A stretch of DNA of 64,000 bases, from the NCBI GenBank assembly GCA_947500575.1, contig CANMSI010000001.1:682001-746000 (forward strand), written 5' to 3'. The notes under the pieces were generated by a model that saw nothing but the letters and a program-made list of their open reading frames with translations, had not been told where the DNA came from and made no database searches. Below, piece after piece: positions 35,394 to 44,062 of this stretch (positions are counted from its first letter, which is position 1; each line of letters opens with the position of its first letter). The position numbers and the translations under genes are program-made. Source of the stretch: an uncultured Flavobacteriaceae bacterium (GTDB lineage Bacteria > Bacteroidota > Bacteroidia > Flavobacteriales > Flavobacteriaceae).

Positions 35394-36203
35394 ATGAAAA
35401 AGTATAGCATATTAATTTGGATCGTATTTCTTGGACTGTTTATTAACTGCTCCAATGATGATAATGGTGGCGGAGGAGATCCAAACCCTGGCACTCCAAA
35501 CATAGATAGGTCTGCGAATCTTCTTGCAACAGGGGCTTCTGCCAATGATCTTTTATCCAATACCAATTTCACCAAATTACGTATAGAAGTAGCACATGTT
35601 CCTGGTTTTAGACCTACCCAAGTAGCTATGGACGAGTTCCTTTCTTTTATAAGAGCCAGAACTTTTAAAGAAGATATTGAAGTAGTGTTCAACGAAATTC
35701 CTTCTCCAGGCAACGAAACACTTACGTTACAACAAATAGCTGATTTGGAAATTGAAAACAGAACAGCCTATAATGATGGGGATACTTTAGCTATCTATAT
35801 CTTTTTTGCAGATGCACCGTCAGACGATGATGAAGAAGATGCCGGCTTGGTGACCTTAGGTGCGGTGTATAGAAATACATCCATGATTATTTTTGAATCT
35901 ACTATTAGAACTCTAGCGGCCAGAAGTTCATTAATTACAAATGCCGATGTAGAATCCGCTACCCTAAATCATGAATTTGGACATTTATTTGGTTTGGTCA
36001 ATCTAGGCTCTCCTGCAGTCAACGACCACGAAGATGCGGATGCAGAAAATCACTGTAATGTAAATCCATGCTTAATGCGCGCAGAATTAGAATTTGGAGG
36101 GGGCATGATGGCAATGTTAGAAGATATGGCTTCCAAAGGATTGGCTGCTCCAGCGTTGGATCCGGAGTGTATTCTAGACCTGCAGGCGAACGGAGGTCGC
36201 TAA
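35394..36203 (+). CDS. zinc-metalloprotease-like lipoprotein
   Basis: A 269-aa lipoprotein (signal with LFINCSNDDNGGGGD, Cys near residue 17) from the ATG at 35394. The zinc motif TLNHEFGHLFGLVNLG matches the HExxHxxGxxN pattern of gluzincin/metzincin peptidases, and CNVNPCLMRAELE could supply a Met-turn and a disulfide. It acts outside the inner membrane. The stop overlaps the convergent QueE gene by 3 bp. Substrate unknown. Confidence 0.8.
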   Translation: MKKYSILIWIVFLGLFINCSNDDNGGGGDPNPGTPNIDRSANLLATGASANDLLSNTNFTKLRIEVAHVPGFRPTQVAMDEFLSFIRARTFKEDIEVVFNEIPSPGNETLTLQQIADLEIENRTAYNDGDTLAIYIFFADAPSDDDEEDAGLVTLGAVYRNTSMIIFESTIRTLAARSSLITNADVESATLNHEFGHLFGLVNLGSPAVNDHEDADAENHCNVNPCLMRAELEFGGGMMAMLEDMASKGLAAPALDPECILDLQANGGR

Positions 36204-36832
36204 GGAATATTCAAGTATTTATGTGTTTGTAAAGACACTTTCCACTTTGGATTTTGCATCACATAATCAACGATCATAGGTGTTACCTTGTCTCTAACAC
36301 TCCATTCAGGTTGTAAATAACAAATACAGTCCTCGCTCACCAGTGCTGCTTGTTCTTCTGCAAACAGGAGATCATGTTTATTATACACAATCATTTTAAG
36401 CTCATCAGCTTTCTCATAAATGATCCCTGAGGGAAGTTTATTTTTTTTTGGAGAAAGACAAATCCAATCCCATACTCCAGTAAGTTGATACGCGCCAGAA
36501 GTCTCTATATGTGTTTGTAAGCCTTTAGCCTTTAGAGCTGTTGTAAGCGGATTCATATCCCAAGTTAGAGGCTCTCCTCCAGTAACTACAATGGTATTAG
36601 AATAGTTAGCCGCATTGGTAACAATATGTTCTATATGTGTTGGCGGATGCGTAGCAGCATTCCAGCTTTCTTTTACATCGCACCAATGGCAACCTACATC
36701 GCAACCACCTACACGAATAAAATAAGCTGCAGTTCCTTTATGGAATCCTTCTCCTTGAATGGTGTAAAACTCCTCCATTAAAGGAAGCATTTCACCCTTA
36801 TCTACCAAAGCCATTACCTCATCTGTAACCAT
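36200..36832 (-). CDS. queE: 7-carboxy-7-deazaguanine synthase (QueE)
   Basis: A 210-aa radical-SAM-like enzyme. EEFYTIQGEGFHKGTAAYFI, then RVGGCDVGCHWCDVKESW gives the CxxxCxxC cluster (variant spacing of the QueE family), and VTGGEPLTW completes the core. It makes CDG in queuosine/7-deazaguanine synthesis. The start at 36832 fits known flavobacterial QueE N-termini. The other pathway genes are not in the window. Confidence 0.92.
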   Translation of the reverse strand: MVTDEVMALVDKGEMLPLMEEFYTIQGEGFHKGTAAYFIRVGGCDVGCHWCDVKESWNAATHPPTHIEHIVTNAANYSNTIVVTGGEPLTWDMNPLTTALKAKGLQTHIETSGAYQLTGVWDWICLSPKKNKLPSGIIYEKADELKMIVYNKHDLLFAEEQAALVSEDCICYLQPEWSVRDKVTPMIVDYVMQNPKWKVSLQTHKYLNIP

Positions 36833-36913
36833 TTTGCAAAGATACGTCATACTTCTTTGTACCACCTAACTAAGACTTAGGAAATACCTACCGATTTGTA
36901 ATACTAGAGAGAA

Positions 36914-37366
36914 CTAGTTTTTAACCGCGATTACATCGATCTCTACTTTAGCATTCCTCGCTAAGCCACTAGCAGCAAAGGTAGTCCGAGCGGGTTTTTT
37001 AGTAAAATGCTGACTGTATACTTTATTAAAAGCGGCAAAATCGTCCATTGTACTTAAAATCACCGTACACTTTACTACATTGTCCAAGGTCATACCATGA
37101 TGCGCTAACACTGCTTTGATATTTTGTATGGCTTGTTCCGTTTCTGTTTGGATCCCTGGAGTTACCATAGTTCTGGTGGTATGATCCATGCCAATCTGCC
37201 CTGCTAAAAAGAAAAGATTCCCTGCCTCTACAGCATCACTAAAAGGAGCCGATTGCTTTTTTTCTTCATGAGATGGATGAAAAGTAATTGCTGCCGATTC
37301 TTGTCCTTGCGACAAAGAAAATGAAAGAAGAGTAAGCAAGCTTAGTAAAGTACTTAGGTTTTTCAT
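36914..37366 (-). CDS. exported RidA-family protein
   Basis: A 150-aa protein from the ATG at 37366 with a signal peptide (LLSLLTLLSFSLSQGQ). The RidA domain shows GNLFFLAGQIGMDH, KCTVILSTMDDFAAFN and PARTTFAASGLARNAKVEID. The Arg that binds carboxylates in imine deaminases is present in PARTTF. Export to the periplasm is unusual for a function in enamine clearance but frequent in Bacteroidota paralogues. Confidence 0.88.
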   Translation of the reverse strand: MKNLSTLLSLLTLLSFSLSQGQESAAITFHPSHEEKKQSAPFSDAVEAGNLFFLAGQIGMDHTTRTMVTPGIQTETEQAIQNIKAVLAHHGMTLDNVVKCTVILSTMDDFAAFNKVYSQHFTKKPARTTFAASGLARNAKVEIDVIAVKN

Positions 37367-37422
37367 AGGTCTACATTTTATAGTGACTAAAATTACCTTA
37401 TTTTTATCAAAAAATAAACCAG

Positions 37423-38931
37423 ATGAGTTCCAAAGACGCATTCTTTAAACATATTGAAGAAGGATATACAACCAAAGGTGATTTTATAACCATGGGTGCA
37501 GCGATGCTCAATGAGGAAACAATGACCAATGCGCATGTAAAAATCCCCCTAAAAACATTAAACCGCCATGGCCTTATTGCAGGTGCCACTGGTACTGGAA
37601 AAACAAAGACCCTTCAGGTAATTGCAGAAAATTTATCCGATAAAGGAATTCCTGTATTATTAATGGATTTGAAAGGAGATCTAAGTGGCTTGGCACAACC
37701 AAGCCCCGGACACCCTAAAATTGATGAACGCCATGAAAAAATTGGACTGCCTTTTGAAGCTAAAAACTTCCCTGTAGAAATTCTTTCTCTTTCAGAACAA
37801 GATGGTGTTAAACTAAGGGCAACAGTATCGGAATTTGGTCCTGTATTGTTATCTCGTATTTTGGATCTTACGGTAACACAAGAAGGAATTGTAGCGGTGA
37901 TTTTTAAATACTGCGATGACAATAAGCTTCCACTTTTAGATCTAAAAGACTTTAAAAAAGTATTACAGTATGCTACCGCAGAGGGCAAAGCAGAATTCAC
38001 AAAAGACTACGGGCGTATTTCCACAAGCTCTACAGGAACTATTCTTCGTAAAATTATTGAATTAGAACAACAGGGAGCCGACCTATTCTTTGGTGAAAAA
38101 TCTTTTGAAGTAGATGATCTAACCAGAGTGGATTCGAACGGAAGAGGTTATATCAATATTCTACGCCTAACAGATATCCAAGACAGGCCCAAACTCTTTT
38201 CTACTTTTATGTTAAGCCTTTTGGCAGAAATCTACGGCACCTTTCCAGAACAAGGAGATAGTGATAGACCAGAGTTAGTTCTTTTTATAGATGAGGCACA
38301 TCTCATTTTCAACGAAGCCTCTAAAGCCTTATTAGATCAGATTGAAAGTATTGTAAAACTGATTCGGTCCAAAGGTATTGGACTTTACTTTGTAACGCAG
38401 AACCCTACAGATGTACCAGATGCCGTTTTATCTCAATTAGGATTAAAAGTACAGCATGCCTTGAGAGCCTTTACTGCAAAAGATAGAAAAGCAATTAAAC
38501 TAACGGCAGAAAATTATCCAGAATCTGAGTTTTACGATACCAAAGAAGTACTTACTTCTTTGGGAATTGGAGAAGCATTAATTTCTGCATTGGACGAAAA
38601 AGGACGTCCAACTCCTCTAGCTGCCACCATGCTAAGAGCACCTATGAGCCGTATGGATGTGCTAACCGCTGGTGAATTAAAAGAGGTAATCGGTAGTTCT
38701 AAACTCGTTAAAAAATACAATGACGTAATAGATAGAGAGAGTGCCTACGAAATGCTCAATGAAAAAATTGAGAAAGCAGAGAAGGAGGCAGCAAAAGAAA
38801 AAGCAAAACCAGCCGCCAAAAAACGTACTAGCTCTAGAAGAAGTACAAGACAAAATCCGGTGGTAAAAGTGCTTACCAGTGCTACTTTCATCCGAGGAGT
38901 ATTAGGGGTATTGAAAAAAGTATTACGCTAA
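37423..38931 (+). CDS. HerA-like P-loop ATPase (DUF853)
   Basis: A 502-aa protein. Walker A is GATGTGKTKTLQ near residue 53 and Walker B is LVLFIDEAHLIF near 285. RSKGIGLYFVTQNPTDVPD is the DUF853 signature. The C-terminus is a Lys/Arg-rich tail. It is related to DNA-translocating HerA/FtsK ATPases; the specific job is unknown. No nuclease partner (NurA) is adjacent. It couples to the next gene by TAATG. Confidence 0.9.
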   Translation: MSSKDAFFKHIEEGYTTKGDFITMGAAMLNEETMTNAHVKIPLKTLNRHGLIAGATGTGKTKTLQVIAENLSDKGIPVLLMDLKGDLSGLAQPSPGHPKIDERHEKIGLPFEAKNFPVEILSLSEQDGVKLRATVSEFGPVLLSRILDLTVTQEGIVAVIFKYCDDNKLPLLDLKDFKKVLQYATAEGKAEFTKDYGRISTSSTGTILRKIIELEQQGADLFFGEKSFEVDDLTRVDSNGRGYINILRLTDIQDRPKLFSTFMLSLLAEIYGTFPEQGDSDRPELVLFIDEAHLIFNEASKALLDQIESIVKLIRSKGIGLYFVTQNPTDVPDAVLSQLGLKVQHALRAFTAKDRKAIKLTAENYPESEFYDTKEVLTSLGIGEALISALDEKGRPTPLAATMLRAPMSRMDVLTAGELKEVIGSSKLVKKYNDVIDRESAYEMLNEKIEKAEKEAAKEKAKPAAKKRTSSRRSTRQNPVVKVLTSATFIRGVLGVLKKVLR

Positions 38932-39575
38932 TGACAGTTCAACAAATGACAGAAACATACCGAATGAGATTCATAGTATATGTGCTTATTGCCAGCTCAT
39001 TTCTAGTGCAATGTACAGAAGAGAAAGACACTACTTTTTTAATAACTGAAAATAGTATTGGTAAACTTCAAAAAACCTCATTTGCGAAGGATTTAGAGAA
39101 CATTTTTGAATTGGATTCTATCGTTGGGGAGTCAGCGAACAGCATGCAAATAAATAATCCCTTTGCCAATAAGATGGAACTTTCGCAAGCTCCAGATTCG
39201 ACATCAAAAATTTGGTCGACCTCCAAAAAAATCAAAATATTCGAAAAAGGAGGGGCACATCTATTAACCCTGACACAAAGTGAAGACAGTATTCCAAAAA
39301 TTGAAAACATTCGCATTTTCGATGCTCGTTTTATAACAGATAAAGGAGTAGGAATCAATAGTACCTTTAAGGATATTAAGGAACACTATGCAATTCAAAA
39401 AATAATAACTACCAGAAACAATGTGGTTGTTTATTTAAAGAATAGCGATATGTATCTCACCATTGCTAAAGAAGAACTTCCGCCAAGCCTTCGATATGGG
39501 GCGAGTACCAATATAGAGGCGGTACAAATACCAGACAAAGCGCGTATTAAATACTTAATGATTGGTTGGAACTAA
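38931..39575 (+). CDS. unrecognised lipoprotein
   Basis: A 214-aa protein. The ATG at 38931 overlaps the stop of the ATPase gene (TAATG), but a proper lipoprotein signal begins at the in-frame ATG at 38964 (MRFIVYVLIASSFLVQC). Either start is possible. The mature protein is beta-rich with repeated strands such as ENIRIFDARFITDKGVG. No family is recognised. Coupling suggests co-expression only. Confidence 0.65.
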   Translation: MTVQQMTETYRMRFIVYVLIASSFLVQCTEEKDTTFLITENSIGKLQKTSFAKDLENIFELDSIVGESANSMQINNPFANKMELSQAPDSTSKIWSTSKKIKIFEKGGAHLLTLTQSEDSIPKIENIRIFDARFITDKGVGINSTFKDIKEHYAIQKIITTRNNVVVYLKNSDMYLTIAKEELPPSLRYGASTNIEAVQIPDKARIKYLMIGWN

Positions 39576-39593
39576 ACTCTAACTCCTTCTGAT

Positions 39594-39959
39594 ATGGCAA
39601 AAAAATACATCCTTCAAAAAACTCCTTTTATTGTTCCTACAGAAGATGGTAAATACATTGGGGAACATTTTGGAAGAGCTACCGATGGAAACAAAGAATT
39701 AAGCATCGCTCATATGGTGGCCCCGCCTGGATGGTCAGAACCTTTTCAAACACCAGAGTTTGACGAATATACCTTGGTTATTAAAGGCAAAAAACAATTT
39801 GTAATTGAAGAGGACACCATTATCCTAGAAGCAGGGCAGTCTATTAGAATAGAAAAGAATACGCGCATTCAATACTCCAATCCGTTTGAAGAACCTTGCG
39901 AATACATTGCGGTCTGTTTGCCGGCCTTTTCTCCAGAAACAGTGCATAGAGAGGATTAA
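39594..39959 (+). CDS. cupin-domain protein
   Basis: A 121-aa single-cupin protein. FDEYTLVIKGKKQFVIEEDT and the following LEAGQSIRIEKNTRIQYSN match the two cupin motifs, but the usual HxH metal pair is absent. It may bind a small ligand. It lies 18 bp after the lipoprotein gene. Confidence 0.8.
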   Translation: MAKKYILQKTPFIVPTEDGKYIGEHFGRATDGNKELSIAHMVAPPGWSEPFQTPEFDEYTLVIKGKKQFVIEEDTIILEAGQSIRIEKNTRIQYSNPFEEPCEYIAVCLPAFSPETVHRED

Positions 39960-40032
39960 TCTGTTAAGATATTCCAAATACCATATGCCCTCGCTGGCTT
40001 TTTATTTATATTGATGAGGAAACCAGCACATT

Positions 40033-40995
40033 ATGAAAACAAACCATCTTATCTGGGTATTTTTAGTATGGACGGTATGTAGTTTTTCGCAATACCAATT
40101 TGAACCTTCTGCAGAACATCCATATGGTCTTCCAAATCCAGAAGCCCCACAGCAAGTGTTAGATTTTATGCCTTTGATTGGAGAATGCAATTGCAAATCT
40201 GTTTCCAGAAAAGCAGATCAGACTTGGGCAGAACCTATAGACATGGTATGGCGCTTTAAGTACATTATGAATGGTATGGCAGTGCAAGATGAAACTCTAA
40301 AAGCAGATGGGAAACATTCCGGAAGCATACGACAATTTATTCCAGATAGTACCCGTTGGTATGTTCATTATTATAGTTCAGGAGCCCCTTCAGTACAATT
40401 ACCTGTTTGGGAGGGCACTAAAAATAAAGAGGGCAATATTGTATTATATAGAGAACAGAAAGCACCCAATGGAGTGGACGGTTTTTACCGACTTAGCTTC
40501 TCCGAAATGAGTACAAAAGGTTTTAAATGGGTTGGAGAATGGGTTTCTAAAGACGAAACCATTACCTATCCAACCTGGAAAATAGACTGTTTACGCAATC
40601 AGAATGCTGCCATCAATACAATTGAGAAAGAAAAGATTTTGGAAGCCTCAAAAAAATTCTCTGAAGCATACATTCGGAAGGACTATGATACCATGGCTTC
40701 TGCATATACCTCCGATGCTAAACTATTTCCTTTAAATACGGATATTATTATAGGAACAGCCGCAATCAAAAAAAGATGGATGCAAGGCACCTCTCAGATA
40801 CTTGAACATCAAATGAAACCCGAAGAAGTTAACTTTATGGGCAACTATGCTTATGACTATGGATACTACCAAGGAATATCTAAAGCAGAAGATGGAACCA
40901 AAACTCCTTTTAAGGGTAAATACGTAGTGGTTTGGAAAAAGGTCGAAGACGATTGGAAAATGTATTTAGACATTTGGAACAGACTGGCCAATTAA
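40033..40995 (+). CDS. secreted protein with C-terminal SnoaL/DUF4440-like domain
   Basis: A 320-aa exported protein (signal ending VCSFSQ). The N-terminal half (about 30-190) resembles DUF1579-type lipocalin-like domains (MVWRFKYIMNGMAVQDE). The C-terminal half is an NTF2-like SnoaL fold (YIRKDYDTMASAYTSDAKLF ... VVVWKKVEDDWKMYLDIWN). Function is unknown. It ends overlapping the convergent HxlR gene by 4 bp. Confidence 0.75.
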   Translation: MKTNHLIWVFLVWTVCSFSQYQFEPSAEHPYGLPNPEAPQQVLDFMPLIGECNCKSVSRKADQTWAEPIDMVWRFKYIMNGMAVQDETLKADGKHSGSIRQFIPDSTRWYVHYYSSGAPSVQLPVWEGTKNKEGNIVLYREQKAPNGVDGFYRLSFSEMSTKGFKWVGEWVSKDETITYPTWKIDCLRNQNAAINTIEKEKILEASKKFSEAYIRKDYDTMASAYTSDAKLFPLNTDIIIGTAAIKKRWMQGTSQILEHQMKPEEVNFMGNYAYDYGYYQGISKAEDGTKTPFKGKYVVVWKKVEDDWKMYLDIWNRLAN

Positions 40996-41426
40996 CCTAA
41001 CCCCTTTTGATACTTTTCTCTATTCGCCATAATTTGTCCGCTGTACTTCTCTGACCATTCTGCCATTTCTAATACCCGTTGCAAATAGGAATGACCAAAT
41101 TCTGTAAGCTGGTACTCCACCCGTATAGGAACTTCGGGGTACATGGTTCTAGAAATGTAACCATCCATTTCTAATACTTTTAAACGTTCGCTCAATACCT
41201 TGGATGAGATTCCATAGATATAGCGCTTTAATCTATTAAAACGCAGAATGGGAAAGAATCCGAGGTTTAAAATAATAAGAATGCTCCATTTATCCGTAGC
41301 TAAAGACATAATATGGCGTATAGGACACATCTCTGGCGGATCTCTATAATCTACATGCCCAAACATTTTTTTTATTTTTTTTGCCGACCTAAGCTTCTGA
41401 TTATCAGTAATAGTTTCTATTTCCAT
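40992..41426 (-). CDS. HxlR-family transcriptional regulator
   Basis: A 144-aa winged-helix protein: CPIRHIMSLATDKWSILIIL, FNRLKRYIYGISSKVLSERL and YQLTEFGHSY match the HxlR family throughout. The Cys in the first segment is the usual redox-active residue of the family. It may control the convergent or divergent DinB/hydrolase genes (41552 onward). Confidence 0.92.
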   Translation of the reverse strand: MEIETITDNQKLRSAKKIKKMFGHVDYRDPPEMCPIRHIMSLATDKWSILIILNLGFFPILRFNRLKRYIYGISSKVLSERLKVLEMDGYISRTMYPEVPIRVEYQLTEFGHSYLQRVLEMAEWSEKYSGQIMANREKYQKGLG

Positions 41427-41551
41427 ACTTGCTCTCGTTTCTGAAACTTCTTTTTTATGAGGTAAACAATTCGTATTTTTGGTATGTAATATAAAGCAAG
41501 TTACTAAAAGAAACTATATTATTAAAATACTTGCTCTTTAATACTCCTTTT

Positions 41552-42091
41552 ATGAATAAAGCAGCCATTACACAAGCCTTACGAAAGAACTACGATAGTT
41601 TTATTAATTACATCAGTTCCCTCTCTGAAGATGATTTCTTATTACGCTACAAACAAAAATGGACCGCAGGGCAACAAGTAGCTCATTTGCTCTCAGGCAT
41701 TAAAGCTTTGGCAAGGGTTTTTGATATGAACACCGAAGAAATTGAGCAGCATTTTGGAGCAGCAGTGGGCGTTTCTCGCTCTTACCTAGAAGTAAAAGAA
41801 GCCTATGATATGCAATTAGCTACGGGAGGTAAAGCTCCTGAACGTTTTTTGCCAGAAGCAGTTGGTCTTGAACAAAAAACCATCCTTCTTGAAAATCTTA
41901 CCAGCTTGATACATGATCTTTGTGCCAAGATTGATAATTTTGCTGAGGCCGAATTAGACGGCTTTTATATTCCACATCCCTTGCTAGGCAATTTAACCAT
42001 GAGAGAAATGTTATTTAATGCTATTTACCACGTGGAACATCATCATCAATTAACAGAACACTACCTGCAACTAAGCAGCAATAATGCATGA
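41552..42091 (+). CDS. DinB-family protein
   Basis: A 179-aa protein from the ATG at 41552 (an upstream TTG at 41531 is rejected). Four-helix DinB_2 pattern with AGQQVAHLLSGIKALAR and the late NAIYHVEHHHQLTEHYL. Histidines in these segments are the metal ligands. It overlaps the alpha/beta hydrolase gene by ATGA. Confidence 0.82.
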   Translation: MNKAAITQALRKNYDSFINYISSLSEDDFLLRYKQKWTAGQQVAHLLSGIKALARVFDMNTEEIEQHFGAAVGVSRSYLEVKEAYDMQLATGGKAPERFLPEAVGLEQKTILLENLTSLIHDLCAKIDNFAEAELDGFYIPHPLLGNLTMREMLFNAIYHVEHHHQLTEHYLQLSSNNA

Positions 42092-42927
42092 GAAAATTAC
42101 TCAATACCCTGATCCCAAAAATAGTTGGAGCCTATTTTAATGCGACGAGTTACTTCTTTAAAGAACGCATGGCTAAAAAAGCCTTTATACTGTTCTGTAC
42201 ACCTCGCAAAGGCAGGGTACGCCCAGAAGCGAAATCCTTTTTAGAAGATGCCAAAGACGATATTCTTCTCATGGAAGACATTCGCATACAAACCTACCGC
42301 TGGAAAGGTAAGGGCCCTACCTTATTATTAATGCATGGTTGGGAAAGCAATACCTTTAGGTGGCGTAACCTAGTTACCAGATTACAACAAGAAGATTATA
42401 ATATTGTGGCTATGGATGCACCCGCTCATGGTAATACCTCTGGGACCATCTTTCATGTACCACTCTATGCTAATTGCGCACAAAAAGTAATAGAAACCTA
42501 TAAGCCCACTCATATTATTGGGCATTCCATAGGGGGAATGAGCATGCTATATAATCAATATTCCTTCCCACGGAATACAACTCAAAAATTGGTTTCTCTA
42601 GGAGCTCCTTCGGAGTTGTCAGATTTTATGCGGCAGTACCAAGCGATATTGGGATTAAATAAAAGAATGATGCAGCATTTGGAGGCACATTTTATAGCAC
42701 TTTTTGGATTTCAATTTGCAGATTTCTCTACTTCTAAATTTGTAAAGGAAATTTCTAAAAAAGGCCTCTTGGTGCATGATGAGTTTGATGCCATTGCCCC
42801 TATTTGGTCTTCAGAGCAGGTGCATGCCAATTGGAAAAACAGCATTTTCATTAAGACCAAAGGTTTGGGACATTCCTTGCACCAAGACAAGGTAAGAGAT
42901 CAGATTATACATTTTTTAAAATCTTAA
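42088..42927 (+). CDS. alpha/beta hydrolase
   Basis: A 279-aa protein with the fold's markers: oxyanion segment MHGWESNTFRWRNL, acid-turn MDAPAHGNTSG, nucleophile elbow GHSIGGMSM and catalytic His in GLGHSLHQDKV. It has no signal peptide. The substrate is unknown. It is translationally coupled to the DinB gene. Confidence 0.9.
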   Translation: MRKLLNTLIPKIVGAYFNATSYFFKERMAKKAFILFCTPRKGRVRPEAKSFLEDAKDDILLMEDIRIQTYRWKGKGPTLLLMHGWESNTFRWRNLVTRLQQEDYNIVAMDAPAHGNTSGTIFHVPLYANCAQKVIETYKPTHIIGHSIGGMSMLYNQYSFPRNTTQKLVSLGAPSELSDFMRQYQAILGLNKRMMQHLEAHFIALFGFQFADFSTSKFVKEISKKGLLVHDEFDAIAPIWSSEQVHANWKNSIFIKTKGLGHSLHQDKVRDQIIHFLKS

Positions 42928-42958
42928 ATAAGCAGTATTTTTATAAAAAAATACTTTT

Positions 42959-43381
42959 ATGGCTACGCTTACTCCCTTTCATATTGCAATTCCTGTTCAT
43001 AACCTAGCAGCATGCCGTACCTTCTATAGAGATGTTTTAAACTGTGAAGAAGGAAGAAGCAGTGAACAATGGGTAGATTTCAATTTGTTTGGGCATCAAT
43101 TAGTGATTCATTACAAAGCAAAAACAGAAGAAGATTACCATGCCAATGAGGTAGATGGCAAACATGTTCCCGTGCCTCATTATGGAGTAGTATTGCCTTG
43201 GGATACCTTTACATCTTTTGCTGAGGAGCTGCGTTCTAAAAAAGTAGATTTTGTAATAGAACCTTACATACGTTTTGCAGGTGAAGTGGGCGAACAGGCC
43301 ACTATGTTCTTTTTAGACCCTGCAGGGAATGCCTTAGAGTTTAAAGCTTTTAAAGATATGGAGCAGTTGTTTGCAAAATAA
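42959..43381 (+). CDS. VOC-family (glyoxalase/bleomycin-resistance) protein
   Basis: A 140-aa protein with two beta-alpha-beta-beta-beta units: [20 protein letters not shown] at the start and [18 protein letters not shown] at the end, with the His and Glu metal-binding residues expected of the superfamily. Its activity cannot be inferred further. Confidence 0.9.
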   Translation: MATLTPFHIAIPVHNLAACRTFYRDVLNCEEGRSSEQWVDFNLFGHQLVIHYKAKTEEDYHANEVDGKHVPVPHYGVVLPWDTFTSFAEELRSKKVDFVIEPYIRFAGEVGEQATMFFLDPAGNALEFKAFKDMEQLFAK

Positions 43382-43516
43382 TACTCCTCTGCATCGTTTC
43401 CCAAAGTGCCCCACGGATTTTCATTTATAAAATTCAAATAGAATATTTATCTTAAGCCTGTAAAAAGTACCTAGTCATTAGTGACGGTATACGATTGTTC
43501 TACATAAAAAATACGC

Positions 43517-43951
43517 ATGAAGACCAAACAGTACATAAAAAGTGGTGAAGGGAAAAATTACAACTACTCCCAAGATCACTGCTTCGTTAAACTGTCATCA
43601 AGAGACACAAATGGAGAATTATGCTTAATTGAGGACACTTTGAAACCTGGATTTCATTTAAAGCGACATCATCATAAATTGATGACAGAGGTATTCTATA
43701 TGTTGAATGGTGAAATGGAACTTGTCTTCGATGATGAAACAATACTACTGAAAGAAGGGGAGACTCTAACGGTTCCGCCAAATGTGTGGCATGAAGCCAT
43801 TTGCAAGGAAGGTGGAAAAATGCTCACCATATTTAAAAATGGAGAATTTGATATCTTTTTAGAAGAACTTTCGAAGATGACCGAAGAAGATTTCGCAAAT
43901 GAAGAATTAATGACATCTGTCTCTAATAAATATGACATCTTCGAAGAATAA
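43517..43951 (+). CDS. cupin-domain protein
   Basis: A 144-aa cupin. FHLKRHHHKLMTEVFYMLNG gives the HxH...E metal site and LTVPPNVWHEAICKEGG gives the second His motif. Residues 100-144 form an acidic C-terminal helix. Function is unknown. There is a 135-bp gap on the left with no visible feature. Confidence 0.87.
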   Translation: MKTKQYIKSGEGKNYNYSQDHCFVKLSSRDTNGELCLIEDTLKPGFHLKRHHHKLMTEVFYMLNGEMELVFDDETILLKEGETLTVPPNVWHEAICKEGGKMLTIFKNGEFDIFLEELSKMTEEDFANEELMTSVSNKYDIFEE

Positions 43952-44062
43952 AACTTTGTACAACAAGGTGAATAGGACATTCAACTAAAATTGACGTTAA
44001 GTACAATAGGATTCCAACCACAAAAATTTATAGAATTCTCATTTTCAACACCAAACTAAACC

